A stretch of DNA of 64,000 nt from Isoetes taiwanensis (taxonomy: Eukaryota > Streptophyta > Lycopodiopsida > Isoetales > Isoetaceae): positions 4,257,953-4,321,952 of the forward strand of contig JAJEKV010000080.1 in NCBI GenBank assembly GCA_021234155.1, read 5' to 3'. Below, piece after piece: positions 45,316 through 56,801 of this stretch. The number at the start of each line of letters is the position of its first letter. The first letter of the stretch is position 1. Position numbers and translations under genes: made by a program. The notes below the pieces were generated by a model, which searched no databases, was not told the DNA's origin, and saw only the letters and a list, made by a program, of their open reading frames with translations.

Positions 45316-46130
45316 TTAGCAAAGTTCCTCCGCGAACTTTCTGTAGTACCTGCTGGGCAGAAAACCGACTTCATGCATGCATTCTTTGGCGCGCTGGAAT
45401 GGCGGCTTCAATCTTGGCCGGGATCCGTCGAGATTCCTTCTGGCGAGATCACATGACCCGGGTATTCCACCTTCACATTTGCGGAAGTGACGCCCGACAA
45501 CTTGGCGTCCTAACGGGTGCCTCTTCAACTTCTCTAGCACTCTCCTTAAGTGTTGTATGTGCTCTTCAAGGGATCTGCTATACACCAAAATGTCATCAAA
45601 GAATACAATCACAAAGTTGTCTAAAAACTCCACGAAGATGTCGTTCATGAGCCTCATGAGCGTCGGCGGGGGCATTCGATAAGCCAAAGGCATTCCCAGT
45701 GAACTCATAATGCCCATACCGGCGTTCCGAAGGCGGTCTTATGGATATCTTCTTCCTTTATCACGATCTGATGATAGCGACCTTAAGTCGATTTTTGGAA
45801 GACCTTTTCACCTTGGAGTTGATCCATCAAGTCATCACGATGCAGGGGGGCGCATACTTGTTCTTAATGGTGTGCTTGTTCAGCGCCTATAGTCTATGCA
45901 CATCCTTAAAGCGCCATCCTTCTTCTTTACAAAAGAGAATGGGTGCTCCAAATGGCGAGACACTAGATCTAATGAAGCCTAGGTCGAGCAACTCCTCGCA
46001 ATTGCTTCTTGACTCAGATCAACTCCCCTGCGTCGTCATGCAGCGTATGGAGCCCTTGTCGGCTTTTGCTCCGGTTGAAAGTGCTATCTCACACTTTCGA
46101 CTCCCCTATAAGGAGGAAGCTGCTTGATCT
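45316..46130 (-). pseudogene. Element B reverse transcriptase
   Basis: The frame at 45316-45717 reads LMRLMNDIFVEFLDNF and VIVFFDDILVYSRSLEEHIQ, so the active-site box is FFDD, a form of the Ty3 Y/F-x-D-D. N-terminal RT sequence is spread over broken frames up to about 46130. The two active-site aspartates are intact, but the frame is not. Confidence 0.75.
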
Positions 46131-46287
46131 CATCACGGAAAGAGATCATGGAACTCCGTGATCGGTGAGCTATTTGCTTCGGACAACTGGCGAGCACCCT
46201 GTCTTCTTTGCTTTCCCCGATTACGGTTCATCAATCTCAAGCTTGAAGATGTATGCCCTGCTCGCTCTTGATGCGCGAGCGGCCGGC

Positions 46288-46485
46288 TTAGAAGACATGC
46301 ACCGCGCATGATGGGAACAACTTCTTTACCCGTGTGATCTCAATGATCTTGCCGTGCGGTGTTGGGAAGGTCACCTTCCGCTTTCCCAATCGATAATAGC
46401 CCTGCTGGTCAAGGTACTCCATTCCTATGATCAAGTCATACTTGCCAATGCCCATTATACCCCATCCGGATATTAATCCTGGCAA
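46288..46485 (-). pseudogene. Element B protease, C-terminal part
   Basis: The frame includes GIGKYDLIIGMEYLDQQGYY, which is the conserved DLIIGM(E/D)(Y/W)L end of Ty3 proteases, followed by a tail that leads into RT. The catalytic D-S/T-G part lies upstream in broken frames (around 46490-46600). Confidence 0.65.
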
Positions 46486-46685
46486 AAGTCGATGTCGAAG
46501 TTAATTCTCTTACTGCCGTCACGCCTTCTCGCACCACTTGCTAAGACAACGGGCCTTGGCTTTGACTTTAGTGGTTTCAACTTCAACATTTGAACCATTC
46601 GGGGGATGCAAAGTTATGGCTACTTCACGAGTCTATCAAGACTATGAAGGACTTGGCCTTGGCCTTCCCTACTATGGAAATTACT

Positions 46686-49640
46686 TTATCTTGGCTCTCT
46701 GCTTGCTCTGTGTCTATTGCGGCAAAGATATGACCTCACCACGAATGTAATTAAGCGGGCTTCCTCGCCGTCGTCGTCGACGCAGTGTCCCAATCTCCCA
46801 ACTCGCCTAACCTTGCACTCATGGCGTAAGGGGCGGGATTCAGCTGTCCTATGGCTGGTGGAAGCACTGAAACAAAAGCTGCTTTTTCTATGCACTCTGT
46901 CTCTTTTCCTTGGGCATCGCGCAAAGCCGGATCGCCTTTGCTTTGGAGTAGTTTGACCCCTCTGCTTGTCCTTGAAGGACACACCGCTTCTTCTCTTTGT
47001 TCCCACAGTTTGCCACCATATGGGGCTCTATTTGGACTGGATTAGCTGCCCTAGGACTATAGCTTCTGTCGCCTTGCCTTTATCACGGAAATCTTCTGCC
47101 TCGCCCGGGCTAATACGAGGTCTTTTCCTTTGCAAGCTTATTGCCTTGGACTCGCCCGATCTTTGTCTTAGGATTTATTGCCCTTACAAGCTTGTGGATC
47201 TCCTCATTCGGACCCTCAATGTAGCTTTCTCTTGCATGCTTCTCGCCCAATTTTTGGCATATCTGCCCCACCGACCTCATGAATTCCTCGTATACTTTTG
47301 GGCCAGTTGTTGCCTTCTTTGCAACTGTAGAGAAGCGGCTTTGCATCATCTTGGACTTATGTTCCCTTAGGGACGTAATGGTAAACGAAGGCTTTAGCAA
47401 ACTTTTGAACTTACAAGCATCCTGCTTAAGCCATGTGCCTTTGCATAACCCTTCCACTAAATCCGGCGGCTCTCCTTTCAAGTTAGTGTTGCCACTCGCC
47501 TTTGTCTTTATCCTTCATGCCATAAGCATTGCCGTACTCACTCATTTAGATCCGACCATGCCTCTCGGGCTTCTAATCGACTGTTCTCCCGAAGCTGTTC
47601 GATTCAGGGCTTTCCATACATTGCCCGATCGGAATCTACCTTCTTACGGTAGTCGAGGCCACCGTGTCCCTTGTCGTCCCTCTATGGCGTCCCTGCCGCG
47701 GTGTTCCGGTGTTCCGCGCCTTTGCATCCGTTGGTCCCGGGCACGCTCTTCGTCTTCCTCGGTCGGTCTGAATCTGAGCTTGAGTCCGGAAGATTAGGGC
47801 CTGGAGGATCTCCTTCTCTTGCTCCTCTTCTTGTCCCTTCACTGCTCGGCAGCTGATGCTAGCTGCAAACAACCGGCGTTGCCCACAGAACCTGCTCTTG
47901 CTGGCGGCCAGCAAGGCCTTTATCTTCTCAAGGTCACGTCCTCATGCGGGATATTTCCTCTTACGGGGTCATGGGTCCAAATTCCTCAAACGGGTTCCTT
48001 GCGGTGGCACAGGCGGACTCTGTTCTTCCCTAAGGTCTTGGCGTTGTCGTTCCCCACGAGCCTATGCCTCTAGCGCATACACAAATAATTCATAAGCCTC
48101 TGATTAGTTTTACTTGTTCCTTTTTGCATTATATGTGGTGTGTTGGCATAGTTGTGGAGCGAAATATATCAACAAAACATTTAAGGTGCAAAAGAAATTA
48201 TATTTATATTATATAATATTTTTGGTACAAAAGTCTCAGGGATCAAGAGTCTAACTAGTCTTGAAATGTCGCCCGGTGGGGCGGAGGTTGTCCTCAAGGA
48301 ACTTCTTAACTTGGGCCGTTCCTACGAATGACCCCCAAGTTGAAACGGCGCTGGCGTCCAGGAGCTCGCCAAGTCTTCCACTCTGCGGTGGGATGTGGGG
48401 GGCAGCCACCGCGTAATCTCGCTGGCGTCGATGAGGATGGCGAAGTCGAGAAGAGGTCGAGTGCCATTGCTCTCTTGACTAGGACAGCATAGTGGGCATT
48501 TGGCGCGCTATTCGAGCATGCACTGCCGGCAGCCTGAGTGCAATCGGCATGAACACTCCTTCCTGCAGCCACAGGGGGCTGAATTTCGCGATTGGCCAGC
48601 TATTCTCCCATCTAGCGGCGGTGGCGGGTAGTACATCAGCGACACAATGGATTTGTCGCGTGCGGATGATTCCCCACTTGTTTGGCCTCTGCTTTCTATG
48701 CAGCCCTGCATATTTCGACCTCGATCACCGGTGAGCTCGGTAGTCTTGATTGTTGAGATGATTTCGCTTCGCTGAGGTTGATTCCTGCTCCTCTTTGGAG
48801 GTGGTGTTGAGGACTCGGCATCGGGATGCTAGTGGTCTTGCCTCGATCCCCATCGTTCTGAATGGCGAGGAACTCTTCTTCGGGGACGATGAAGTCGTCT
48901 ATGTCGGTCTGCATGAGGCGTTGGTGGAGCATTCATCAATGGGACTCCCTCTCCACGCATTGAGGAGTTACGGATATCGGTGAGGAGTAGATACTCCTCC
49001 GTCGATGATGATAGGGGCTAGGCTTGTGATGCCCAGCCCAAGTGGGGGGAAACAACTTCGATAGATACGCGGCCTTTCGAAGTTGACCAGCTCAAATTAC
49101 GCTTGTTGCCGTTCTTCTTCGAGTCTAGCTTCGGTGTAGTCTTAGATCGTCCGACTCCTCTTCATCTTCCTTCCTTCTTGCTCTTTGCCGGTGCTTGCAA
49201 AAGCATCTGCTCTTCGGCTTGGATTGCTATGGGTCCACCTCCATCGGAGGGATAGAGGTTGCCCCATTGGGTTTGGCGATGGGATAAGAAGATAGCTAGG
49301 GCGGCGGTGTAAGAAAATACTTGGTCTGTTGGTTTGTCGGGACCATGTAGTCCTGAAGCCTCTGCGCCTTGTTAGTTAGGTACTTGGCGATGTTGGGGAC
49401 ATAGCCCAAGGCTGAAGAAGGGATGGGAGAGCGAAATATCCTATGCATGGGGGACCTGAACAAGGGAGGGTCCTACCCTAGCTTTAAATTCTGCTAACAC
49501 TTGCCTATATCTTTGGGGTTGCATTTGCGTAACTTGGATATCAATTTCTTTCCCAAAGACTTGGAAGATGTGGTTGACATCCACCTCGGCGACATGGGCA
49601 CCGGGCGTTGTACCATCGCGCTGAAGTCGGCGATGGCCAT
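46686..49640 (-). pseudogene. Element B gag region, frame-broken
   Basis: A minus-strand ATG at 49640 (MAIADFSAMVQRPVP) lies about 115 bases downstream of a TATA-like CTATAAATA. The following sequence reads in alternating frames FQVFGKEIDIQVTQMQPQRY and VLAEFKARVGPSLVQV. A gag-like frame at 47110-47481 has FKSLLKPSFTITSLREHKSK and MRSVGQICQKLGEKHARESY. Frame changes occur every 50-200 bases, more often than in other parts. Assignment to gag is by position. Confidence 0.45.
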
Positions 49641-49750
49641 TGATCTAGCGAAGAAGAGAGTATCGAGCGAATGCGGCGCCTCGAGGGGGCTGGAAGATCG
49701 CCCTAGCGATGGAGAGCAAACTTGGGGTGCTAAATGAGAAAATGGGGGCT

Positions 49751-49760
49751 TATTTATAGA
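49751..49760 (-). promoter_or_regulatory. TATA-like box upstream of the gag-region start
   Basis: The minus strand reads TCTATAAATA, about 110 bases upstream of the ATG at 49640. The equivalent box before the duplicated leader unit is at 52996-53005 (CTATAAATAG). Internal TATA boxes inside an LTR element suggest a second transcription start, but this is inference. Confidence 0.4.
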
Positions 49761-49940
49761 AAGGGAAACCCTAATTTTTTGGATGACCTAGAAATTTCTT
49801 GAGATTGGGTGATTCTGATCTATTAAAGGGTGCAATTCGCGAGTTTGAAGACTACTTCTAGGGTTTGAGCATGCTAAGAACAACTAATGAACCTATTGCA
49901 ACAATTTTGGAGATCATTTGGTGAAGACAATGAGTGCGAG

Positions 49941-50010
49941 GGTCTCCGCGTTAGCTGCACCTAGGGCCAGATAATGAAAAGTTCATTTTACGTCTGGCGG
50001 CGTGTGAGTA
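49941..50010 (-). repeat. Palindromic leader motif, copy 1
   Basis: A motif of about 70 bases whose ends are partly complementary (GGTCTCCGCG and CGTGTGAG) with an inner AATGAAAAGTTCATT inverted repeat. It shares GTTAG...CATTTTACGTCTGG.GGCG with the other copies. It is the most diverged of the four. Confidence 0.6.
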
Positions 50011-50144
50011 TGGGATTCTAAATGGGCTAAACTTAATCAATTTGGATAATCTAAGGCTGTAATTCTACTAAACTTCGCCTGAGTTAGGCGGAATTGACCC
50101 CTTATTTGGTCGATTTGGAGCGGTTTTTGGGCATTTTTGGGCAT

Positions 50145-50213
50145 GGTCTCCACGTTAAGCCCGGCGAAAAATGAGAATCTCATTTTACGTCTGGGCGGCG
50201 ACGTGTGAGACAT
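50145..50213 (-). repeat. Palindromic leader motif, copy 2
   Basis: GGTCTCCACGTTAAGCCCGG...AATGAGAATCTCATT...GCGACGTGTGAGAC. Outer arms GTCTC and GAGAC pair, and inner arms AATGAGA and TCTCATT pair perfectly around one base. It lies 204 bases from copy 1, the same spacing as copies 3 and 4. Confidence 0.7.
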
Positions 50214-50217
50214 CTAC

Positions 50218-52905
50218 TCAATTTTGCTCAAAAACTCCAATTTGACCAAAACAAAGCTAGAATTCTATAACTTAACTTAATTAAGCTAGATCGGGACACA
50301 TTATTCACTCACAAAATTCTTTATATTAACAAAATTTTCTGTTATTTACAAAATCTCAAAGGCGTTCCCCCTTGATGTGCACAGCAAGATATATATCCCG
50401 CCTCATGAGGGGTGACCCTCTTTCGTGTACCCGTCTTGGCCGTGAATCTTCAAAATCTTTGCACTATTTTTCGCTTCTCGCTGCCTCACAGCAAGCTGCG
50501 CGGCATCTCGCCGGTCGCGGCGCGTGTAAAGGTGTTGGCCTCACATGACAGCGGACCAATGGCGTTGGAAGCGGTGCGGGGATCAAGTCCGTACTCTGCG
50601 AAATGCGGTTCTTTGGGGCTCTGCTCTTTTTGCTTGCTCTTGCTCCTTCTTTCGGCTCACGGGAGGCGGAAGCCCGGTGGCGGCGGAATACAGCTTCTTG
50701 TCGGGTGTCGCCTTCAATCGTTCTCACCACGTATACGGTAATAGGCATTGTATGCCTCCCACTTCACCATGTAGGCGTTGTGCTCCTTGATCTTCTTCTG
50801 ATAGACCTTGGCCGGGGTCAGTGCATATCCTTTGTGGTGGCGGGGCTTTAACCCTATCCGCGTCCGGAAAAGGTGGGGGCTTTTGCCGGACTGGTCTTGT
50901 TCCTCGCCACCCTTTCGGGGACTTCCTCCTCAGGCGGGGTTTGGAAAAAGAACTTCGCCCCTACGTGTTGGGGACGTAATCCTCATCCGGTCGTCGGTGC
51001 TGTTGGCTCGTTTGTCGCAGGACCGATAAACAAACACCAACCTTCGCGACTTTTACGCGCTGCCTTGATGGCTTTTGGCCTTCCCTCTTCTTGACCCCAT
51101 ACCGTGAGTTGATGCGTCCTCCGTTCTTAGTCCCTCTGCTCGGTGGCTCTGGCTTCATACTTCGATGAAGGCGAGTGCGCTATTACGCAGGGCTAAGCGC
51201 CGGCTGCAGCTGCTCTTCTCTCCCTTCCTCCTGCGGATGGGTCGATGCGGTTGCTCTTCGGTGAAACACTTACCAGCCGACTCCGTTGCTCCATATCGCG
51301 CTTCCTCCTCCTGCGATCTCCTGCGAGAATTTGGTGCATGCTCGGCGGTCCTCCTCCTATGATCTCGATGCAGTGGCTGCTTTCCGATCCACGCCTCCTA
51401 AACCGAAGAAGATTAGCCTTCAGGAAAAGCGTTCTTGAAGGATCCTGCGGGCGAGGCGGACCTTGAAACGATGATTCTTCTTGGCGAGCTTCCTACGTTT
51501 TGTCGCGAGGGCCATCATTTTGATTGAGATATTTACCTTAATTTTGCTCAAAACCCAATTTGGACTGTAAGTAAAAACAAAGCTAGAATTTATAACTTAA
51601 CTTAATTGCTAGATCGTATACATTATTCACTCACAAAATTTTTATATTAACAAAATTTTCTCATATTTTACAAAATCTCAAGGGCTGCCTCTGATGTGCC
51701 TCGCAAGATATATATCCTCCCCTCATGAGGGTGACCCTCTTTGCGTGTACCGTGCGGCCGTCGAATCTTCAAAATGCCGCACTATTTTCGCCTCTGGGCC
51801 TCCTCCTGCACAACAAAGATCTCTCATCGGTCACGCGCGATGTCCGTGTTGTACTCTGCATGACTTAGCGGACCAAGCGTTGGAGCAGTGCGGGGATCAA
51901 GAGTCCGTAACTCTTACCGGAAATGCCGGATTTCTTTGAGGGCTCTCTCGCTCCTTTGCTTGCTCTTGCTCCGCTTCTTTCTCGGCGCCCGGGAGGCTTG
52001 GGCTTCGGTGGCGGCTGCTTGAGGTCCGGCTTCTTTGCCGGGTGTCCGCCTTCAATCGTTCTCACCCTGCTCACTGGTGGCAGGCGTGTATGCCTCCCAC
52101 TTCACCATGTAGGCGTTGTGCTCCTTGATCTTCTTCGATAGACCTTGTAGCCGGGGTCTATCGGTGCATATCCAGCACTTATTGGTCAGCGGGGCTTTAA
52201 CCTATCCCGTGTCGGGAAAAGGTGGGGGGCTTATTTGCCAATTTGATCTTGTTCTCTGCCACTGCTCGGGGACTTCCTCCTCCCGCAGGCGGGGGGTTTG
52301 GAAAGAACTTCGCCCCCTACGTGATTGGGGGCGTAATCCTCATCCGGTTAAAGTCGGTTACTGTTGGCTCGTTGATAGCGGAGACCGATAAACAAACACC
52401 AGCCTTCCGCGACTTTTTCGCGCTGCCTTGATGGCTTTGGCCTTCCTCTTCTTGACCCGGGTGAGTTGGAGTAGATCACCTCCATTCTTAGATCCCTCCT
52501 TCCCGGTGGCGCTCTCGGCTTCATGCTGGCGATGAAGGCGCGCGGAGTGCGCCTGCCGGGGGGCTAAGCATCGGTACGCACATTTGCTCTTCTCTCCTTC
52601 CTCTGCAGATGGGTCCCGATCACGGGTTGCTCTTCGATGTTGGCTGCCACAGTGCCGGGCTCCTGCTCCTTTCCTCCTCCTCTGCGATCTCCTCGAGAAT
52701 TTGGTGCATAATATCTGGCGGTCCTCCTCTATGATCTCCGTCACGGGTTTGCTCCCGCTCCGATCCTGCCTCCTCGCTCGAAGAAGATTCGCCTTCAGGA
52801 AAAGCGTTCTTGAAGGATCCTCAAACTAGGGGCGGGGACCTTGGGCGTGATGATTCTTCTTGGCGAGGCTTCCTAGCGGTCCATTTTGTCGGGCCCATCA
52901 TTTGA
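50218..52905 (-). repeat. Tandem duplication of about 1.3 kb in the leader/gag start
   Basis: Two units lie head to tail, 50218-51518 and 51540-52901. Both begin (plus strand) with ATTTTGCTCAAAA...CAAAGCTAGAATT, contain ATATATATCC.GCCTCATGAGG and GATGCCTCCCACTTCACCAT-like blocks, and end at a minus-strand double ATG (51513-51518 and 52896-52901). The minus-strand start of the left unit reads MMALATKRRKLAKKNHRFKV, a very basic N-terminus. Further frames such as KKIKEHNAYMVKWEAY are conserved but broken by indels in both units. Confidence 0.75.
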
Positions 52906-52995
52906 TGGTTCGTCGATCGAAGCTAAAGCGCCGAGAAGATCGCCTTGAACACGAGCAAACTTCTAAGGAAAGAGCAGAAATGGGAGGGTCTAGGT

Positions 52996-53005
52996 CTATT
53001 TATAG
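52996..53005 (-). promoter_or_regulatory. TATA-like box before the duplicated unit
   Basis: The minus strand reads CTATAAATAG about 95 bases upstream of the double ATG at 52896-52901. The left unit (ATG 51518) lacks it because its upstream sequence is the end of the right unit. Confidence 0.4.
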
Positions 53006-53077
53006 GTGTCATTTTAGGTCACTTTTAAACTACCCTTTTGGGTTGCCTAAAACATCTAAAACACCCTAATTAAGCAA

Positions 53078-53149
53078 GGTCTCACCGTTTAAGACCCAGC
53101 CCAAAATGAAAAAGTCATTTCCTATCCCGCGCCGACGTGTGAGACATGG
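53078..53149 (-). repeat. Palindromic leader motif, copy 3
   Basis: GGTCTCACCGTTTAAGACCC...AATGAAAAAGTCATT...CCGACGTGTGAGAC. The outer arms GTCTCAC and GTGAGAC are a perfect 7-bp inverted repeat. It is 203 bases from copy 4. Confidence 0.7.
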
Positions 53150-53280
53150 TGGGACCCACTACTAAATTTTGTACTTTTAAACATGTAACATGCCAATTCT
53201 ACTGATGCTTAGCTTAGAATTAGAATTATCAAGTTATTTTCACCGTGATTCATGACATTTCTTAATGTTTCAAATTTGAA

Positions 53281-53355
53281 TGTCTCACCGCGTTAAGCCC
53301 GGCCAATTTAAAATGAGAATCTCATTATCCGTCTGGTAGCGACGTGTGAGACCAC
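53281..53355 (-). repeat. Palindromic leader motif, copy 4
   Basis: TGTCTCACCGCGTTAAGCCC...AATGAGAATCTCATT...GCGACGTGTGAGAC. It has both the 7-bp outer arms and the perfect inner arms. It lies about 200 bases downstream of the primer binding site on the minus strand. Confidence 0.75.
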
Positions 53356-53546
53356 CTTCACGAAGGTTGGCTCACCAATTTTAGTCTTTTTATGTTTTCA
53401 TTCATTTTAACTATTACTAGCTTAGCATAAACTACAAAATGAGAAAAATTTTCCCATTTTTTGAGGTTTAAGGATCCTATTAAGTTAGTGCTCTTGGGAG
53501 CATGGTCGCTGCTTTGCTCTTGGTCACCAAGAACATTGCTCTGATA

Positions 53547-53559
53547 CCACTGTGACGTC
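53547..53559 (-). promoter_or_regulatory. Element B primer binding site
   Basis: The minus strand reads TGGTATCAGAGCA one base after the LTR end. This is the standard initiator-tRNA-Met site of plant LTR retrotransposons. Confidence 0.85.
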
Positions 53560-53560
53560 C

Positions 53561-55194
53561 CCTACTCGTATACGGTGCACTCACCGTATACAAACAGGAG
53601 TTCATCCCCCATACCAGCTCCATGCCGCATATGAGGGGCCCTCCACATAACAATGCAACCGTGCCGGGTTCTAGTGGGAAGAGTGAAGGGGTCATTTTAC
53701 CCCGTCTCCCTCAGGGTCTACCTAGGCTGGCGGGCGTAAACATACATGTCGGTTTATAACATAAGCACATATCCACCTCGAAGGGTGGCCCATCACATCT
53801 GCATAAAAAAAGGTGAGCACAATACATATGGGGAGTTCTACCCAAGGCTCGGACTCAAGGGATGGCCCGGCGGCTTGGGTCTCCAGAGTTCATTGCGCAT
53901 GAATTCATGGCAATGGATTTGGGCGGCATATGAACATGGCATAGGGTTGTCCACTCCATCCGCCCCTCCTGTGCACACTTTGCAGAGTAGGCTGAAAAGT
54001 GTCGGGACCTGACTGTAGCCCGCCGGATGCATAGCCAAAAGGGCTACTCCTGGGTTTCATCCTCCCGATTCGATGAGGCGAGGAAGGGATCACTCCCTCC
54101 AAGTCTACATGCCGACTCAAGGTGACTAGAGGGCCCCTTTGCTGCGTATTATTTGTACCCACTGGAAAGTGTACACCACTTCCGCGGTGTCGAGTCCATG
54201 CCTCACCCGCTTTTCGGTGGTGAGCCATTAGACCTAGTCACAATGATCCCCACGGTAGGCCTTACACACCGAGAGGGATCGCCGAGTCGGGACATGAACC
54301 TCCTTCTCGGCCCGGTCGGCCCCTTCACCCACAACCCGGTGTGGTTCTTGTGCCCAAGGCGAATCTATAGTGTGCTAGAGAGGCTAATCTAGGAGCATCT
54401 ACTACCAAGCTTTTAGGTCTCTACCCCCCTTCCCAATACAAGGAGTTCATAGAGATACATCATCCATATACATCACAGAAGAACTAAAGAACTATATCTA
54501 ATCTATATCATAGAGTTAGGTTCTTTAGTTAGAGGCTGGTATCTAGAGATCTAGAAGGCATGGGCAATTTAATAGGCTAAACCTACTGATTCTATGACTG
54601 AAATAGGGTTTAGACTATTAAATTGGCCAAATACCTGATCCTTGAGTGGCTCCTCCTGACCTGAGCTCGACCATCCTGCTGAAACGCTCGAGTCAAGGGA
54701 AACTAATGGTGCAATTCTCTCAGGTGATTCGGGAGGCGGTTTTTTGTTGAGGCAGCCAAAACAGAGTTCTAAAACCCTAGAAATGAAAAATGGGCAAGTT
54801 AGGGTTTCCCCTCCTTAATAGACAAGGGGTTGGCTAGGGTTTCCAATTATCCCCTTTAGGCATGTGGGATAATTGGTAATGGGCCCACTTGCTAGGTGGC
54901 CAATTGTGCCCACATGGAAATGTGTGCCCACATTAATGTGTACATTGGAAAATGTGCACATTAATTGCACACTTGGGTATAGCCCACTTGGCATCAAGTG
55001 TCCACATGGAATGCCCATATTAATGTGTACATTGGAAAATGTGCGCATTAATAATTGCACATATTCCTTGCAAGCTGCCCCCTAGGGCTACCCACCTGGC
55101 TACACGTCGTACCGCGTCGGTGCCGGGCGTAATGCGCATGACGAGGCGGTATAGTATACGTCCCCGGGGCAGATATCGTCACGGAAACGTCACA
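53561..55194 (-). repeat. Element B 5' LTR (1634 bp)
   Basis: On the minus strand it starts TGTGACGTTTCCG and ends GGGACGTCACA. It is the fuller copy; the 3' LTR lacks about 360 bases of its middle. The direct repeat of the other LTR is present at 54909-54970 and 55001-55062. Confidence 0.9.
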
Positions 55195-55199
55195 CCATG

Positions 55200-56660
55200 G
55201 CAGTCCCAAATGTCTAAAAGCTGCATGATGCCAGTCAGGGCTGCACACTACTGCACTACCGAGTCGCTCTATGCTGCCACTGCGCCCCTGTCCTGTCGAT
55301 CGCAAACAACACCCACAGCACCAATGAGCTTTGACCTAATGATCAAAGAGCTCCATGAGCTGAGACGCAGAAGCCACAATGTAGTGGTCTAACGAAAGAG
55401 GCAGGGGAAAACATCATCAACTACCTCCAGACATTGATCTCCAACCGAATGACATTCCATCCGTCAGTACACATTATTGAGGCGAGTCACCATAGTGCCC
55501 TGACTGCCCCCGGATGGTCACATTCACGGTCAAGGATGCATAAGTGCGAACAGCTATCCTGCATCAAGGCAAGAATTTGAAGGGGACCACCCTGTATGTT
55601 GATCGAGATCTGAATTCAACACAATAGAAGGACCACAGACACGAGTTGACGAAAGTTAAGAGCATCCGCAGATAGGAAGGAGCAGCAGAACTGATCTGGG
55701 GCAAGATGCGGATCTTCCGGCTGCCAAATGCTATTGCAAATGTTGCAAACCCTCAAAGCCCTTCTGCCAAGGCCCTAGCCACTGTTGACCAAGCCCTTGC
55801 TTCACCTGGTACAACCGTATGCTCTGCTCCAATTTCCTCATCTACTACTGCCCTCACGCCATATGCTGCTTCCACTTCTACCCCCGTCCCTTCAACCATC
55901 ACCACTGAATTTGCAGGTATAGCTCCTGCCAGTAAATAGGAATTGTGCCTCCGCATGATCTTCTGAAATTATCGGAACTTCCCATGACAAAAGGGAGATA
56001 GTCTCAACACTGTTGTTGCAGATATTGACCTCATCTTTGTCATGGAAACAAACACAGGAGCATGCAGGACATAGGTTACACGACTTGCCAAGATACCAAT
56101 GCTACTTAGTCTTTAATGACTGCACAGAAAAGTGGGAATATGGGGGGAGGGGGGAGGAGGGAGGAGAGGTCAACTGCTACTACGAATAACCTTGGCACAA
56201 TCAATCTCCCTATGCAAGATAGACAAGCACAACCAGTACCTGTGGGTGCACGTACAAAAAGGAAGTGACAACCCTTTCTTTGTGCGGCCTGCTACTTTCC
56301 ACATAACGAGAGGAATTTCTACAATATCTACTTGGAGGTAGATAAGCTAGACCCCTATTTTAATCTATAAGATGATATACAACAGCACAAACAGTTGGGT
56401 GGTGTCATACTCCTCGGAGACCTTAATGCACGCAGGAACAACCCATGAGATCTGATCCCATTGACTGACAATGTATTCAAGTGCGCGTTTCAGAAGGAGC
56501 TTGATCTCGGGGATCAGATGACAATGAGGTCAAGCGCTATGGTAGGCAACTGCTTTTCCTCTGGATGCCTCAGCTGCGATTGGATTATTAACATGCGGAG
56601 GCTTATGCCCGAATGCTCACAGATGACTTGGCAGCTATTCTGCAATACTCTATGCTAGAG
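55200..56660 (+). pseudogene. LINE relic: end of ORF1 and endonuclease
   Basis: The plus strand reads in broken frames AILHQGKNLKGTTLYVDRDL (end of an ORF1 RNA-binding part), then a Pro/Ala/Ser/Thr-rich linker (55760-55939), IDLIFVMETNTGAC (endonuclease), FYNIYLEVDKLDPYFNL and LGGVILLGDLNARRNNP (GDxN motif) near 56400-56450. It resembles the lineage of the LINE at 14.5-18.5 kb more than L1. Element B is inserted at its left edge. Confidence 0.6.
56139..56170 (+). repeat. G-rich tract with quadruplex-forming pattern
   Basis: A run of GGGGGGAGGGGGGAGGAGGG followed by AGGAGAGG inside the LINE relic. It contains at least three G-runs of three or more, with further GG pairs. Confidence 0.6.
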
Positions 56661-56801
56661 CAATAGGCGGGCCAGCTGATTGACATTCTCGGCATTGCTG
56701 CAGAAAGGTGCTTTGGGAGAAGCCGCCCTCAATGAAACTAGGGGACCACAATCTTCCTGCGTAACCAAGGATTTATGCTGAGTGCAAGGAATGCAAATAT
56801 T

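Larger units (their letters stand above)
41410..55199 (-). mobile_element. Element B: full-length Ty3 retrotransposon, minus strand
   Basis: The element is 41415-55194, flanked by CCATG (41410-41414 and 55195-55199). The LTRs have TGTGACG...CGTCACA ends. On the minus strand the order is 5' LTR, Met-type primer site, long leader, gag, protease, RT, RNase H, integrase, polypurine tract and 3' LTR. All genes carry indels. At 13.8 kb it is large because the leader and gag region contains duplications. Confidence 0.9.

Noticed and set aside
46686-47006. Arginine-rich minus-strand frame as a nucleocapsid gene
   Set aside because: The composition reflects GC-rich out-of-frame translation. No CCHC knuckle could be read without assuming several frame changes.
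49501-49737. Plus-strand 78-codon frame as a host gene
   Set aside because: It is antisense to the gag-region start of element B and has no independent support.
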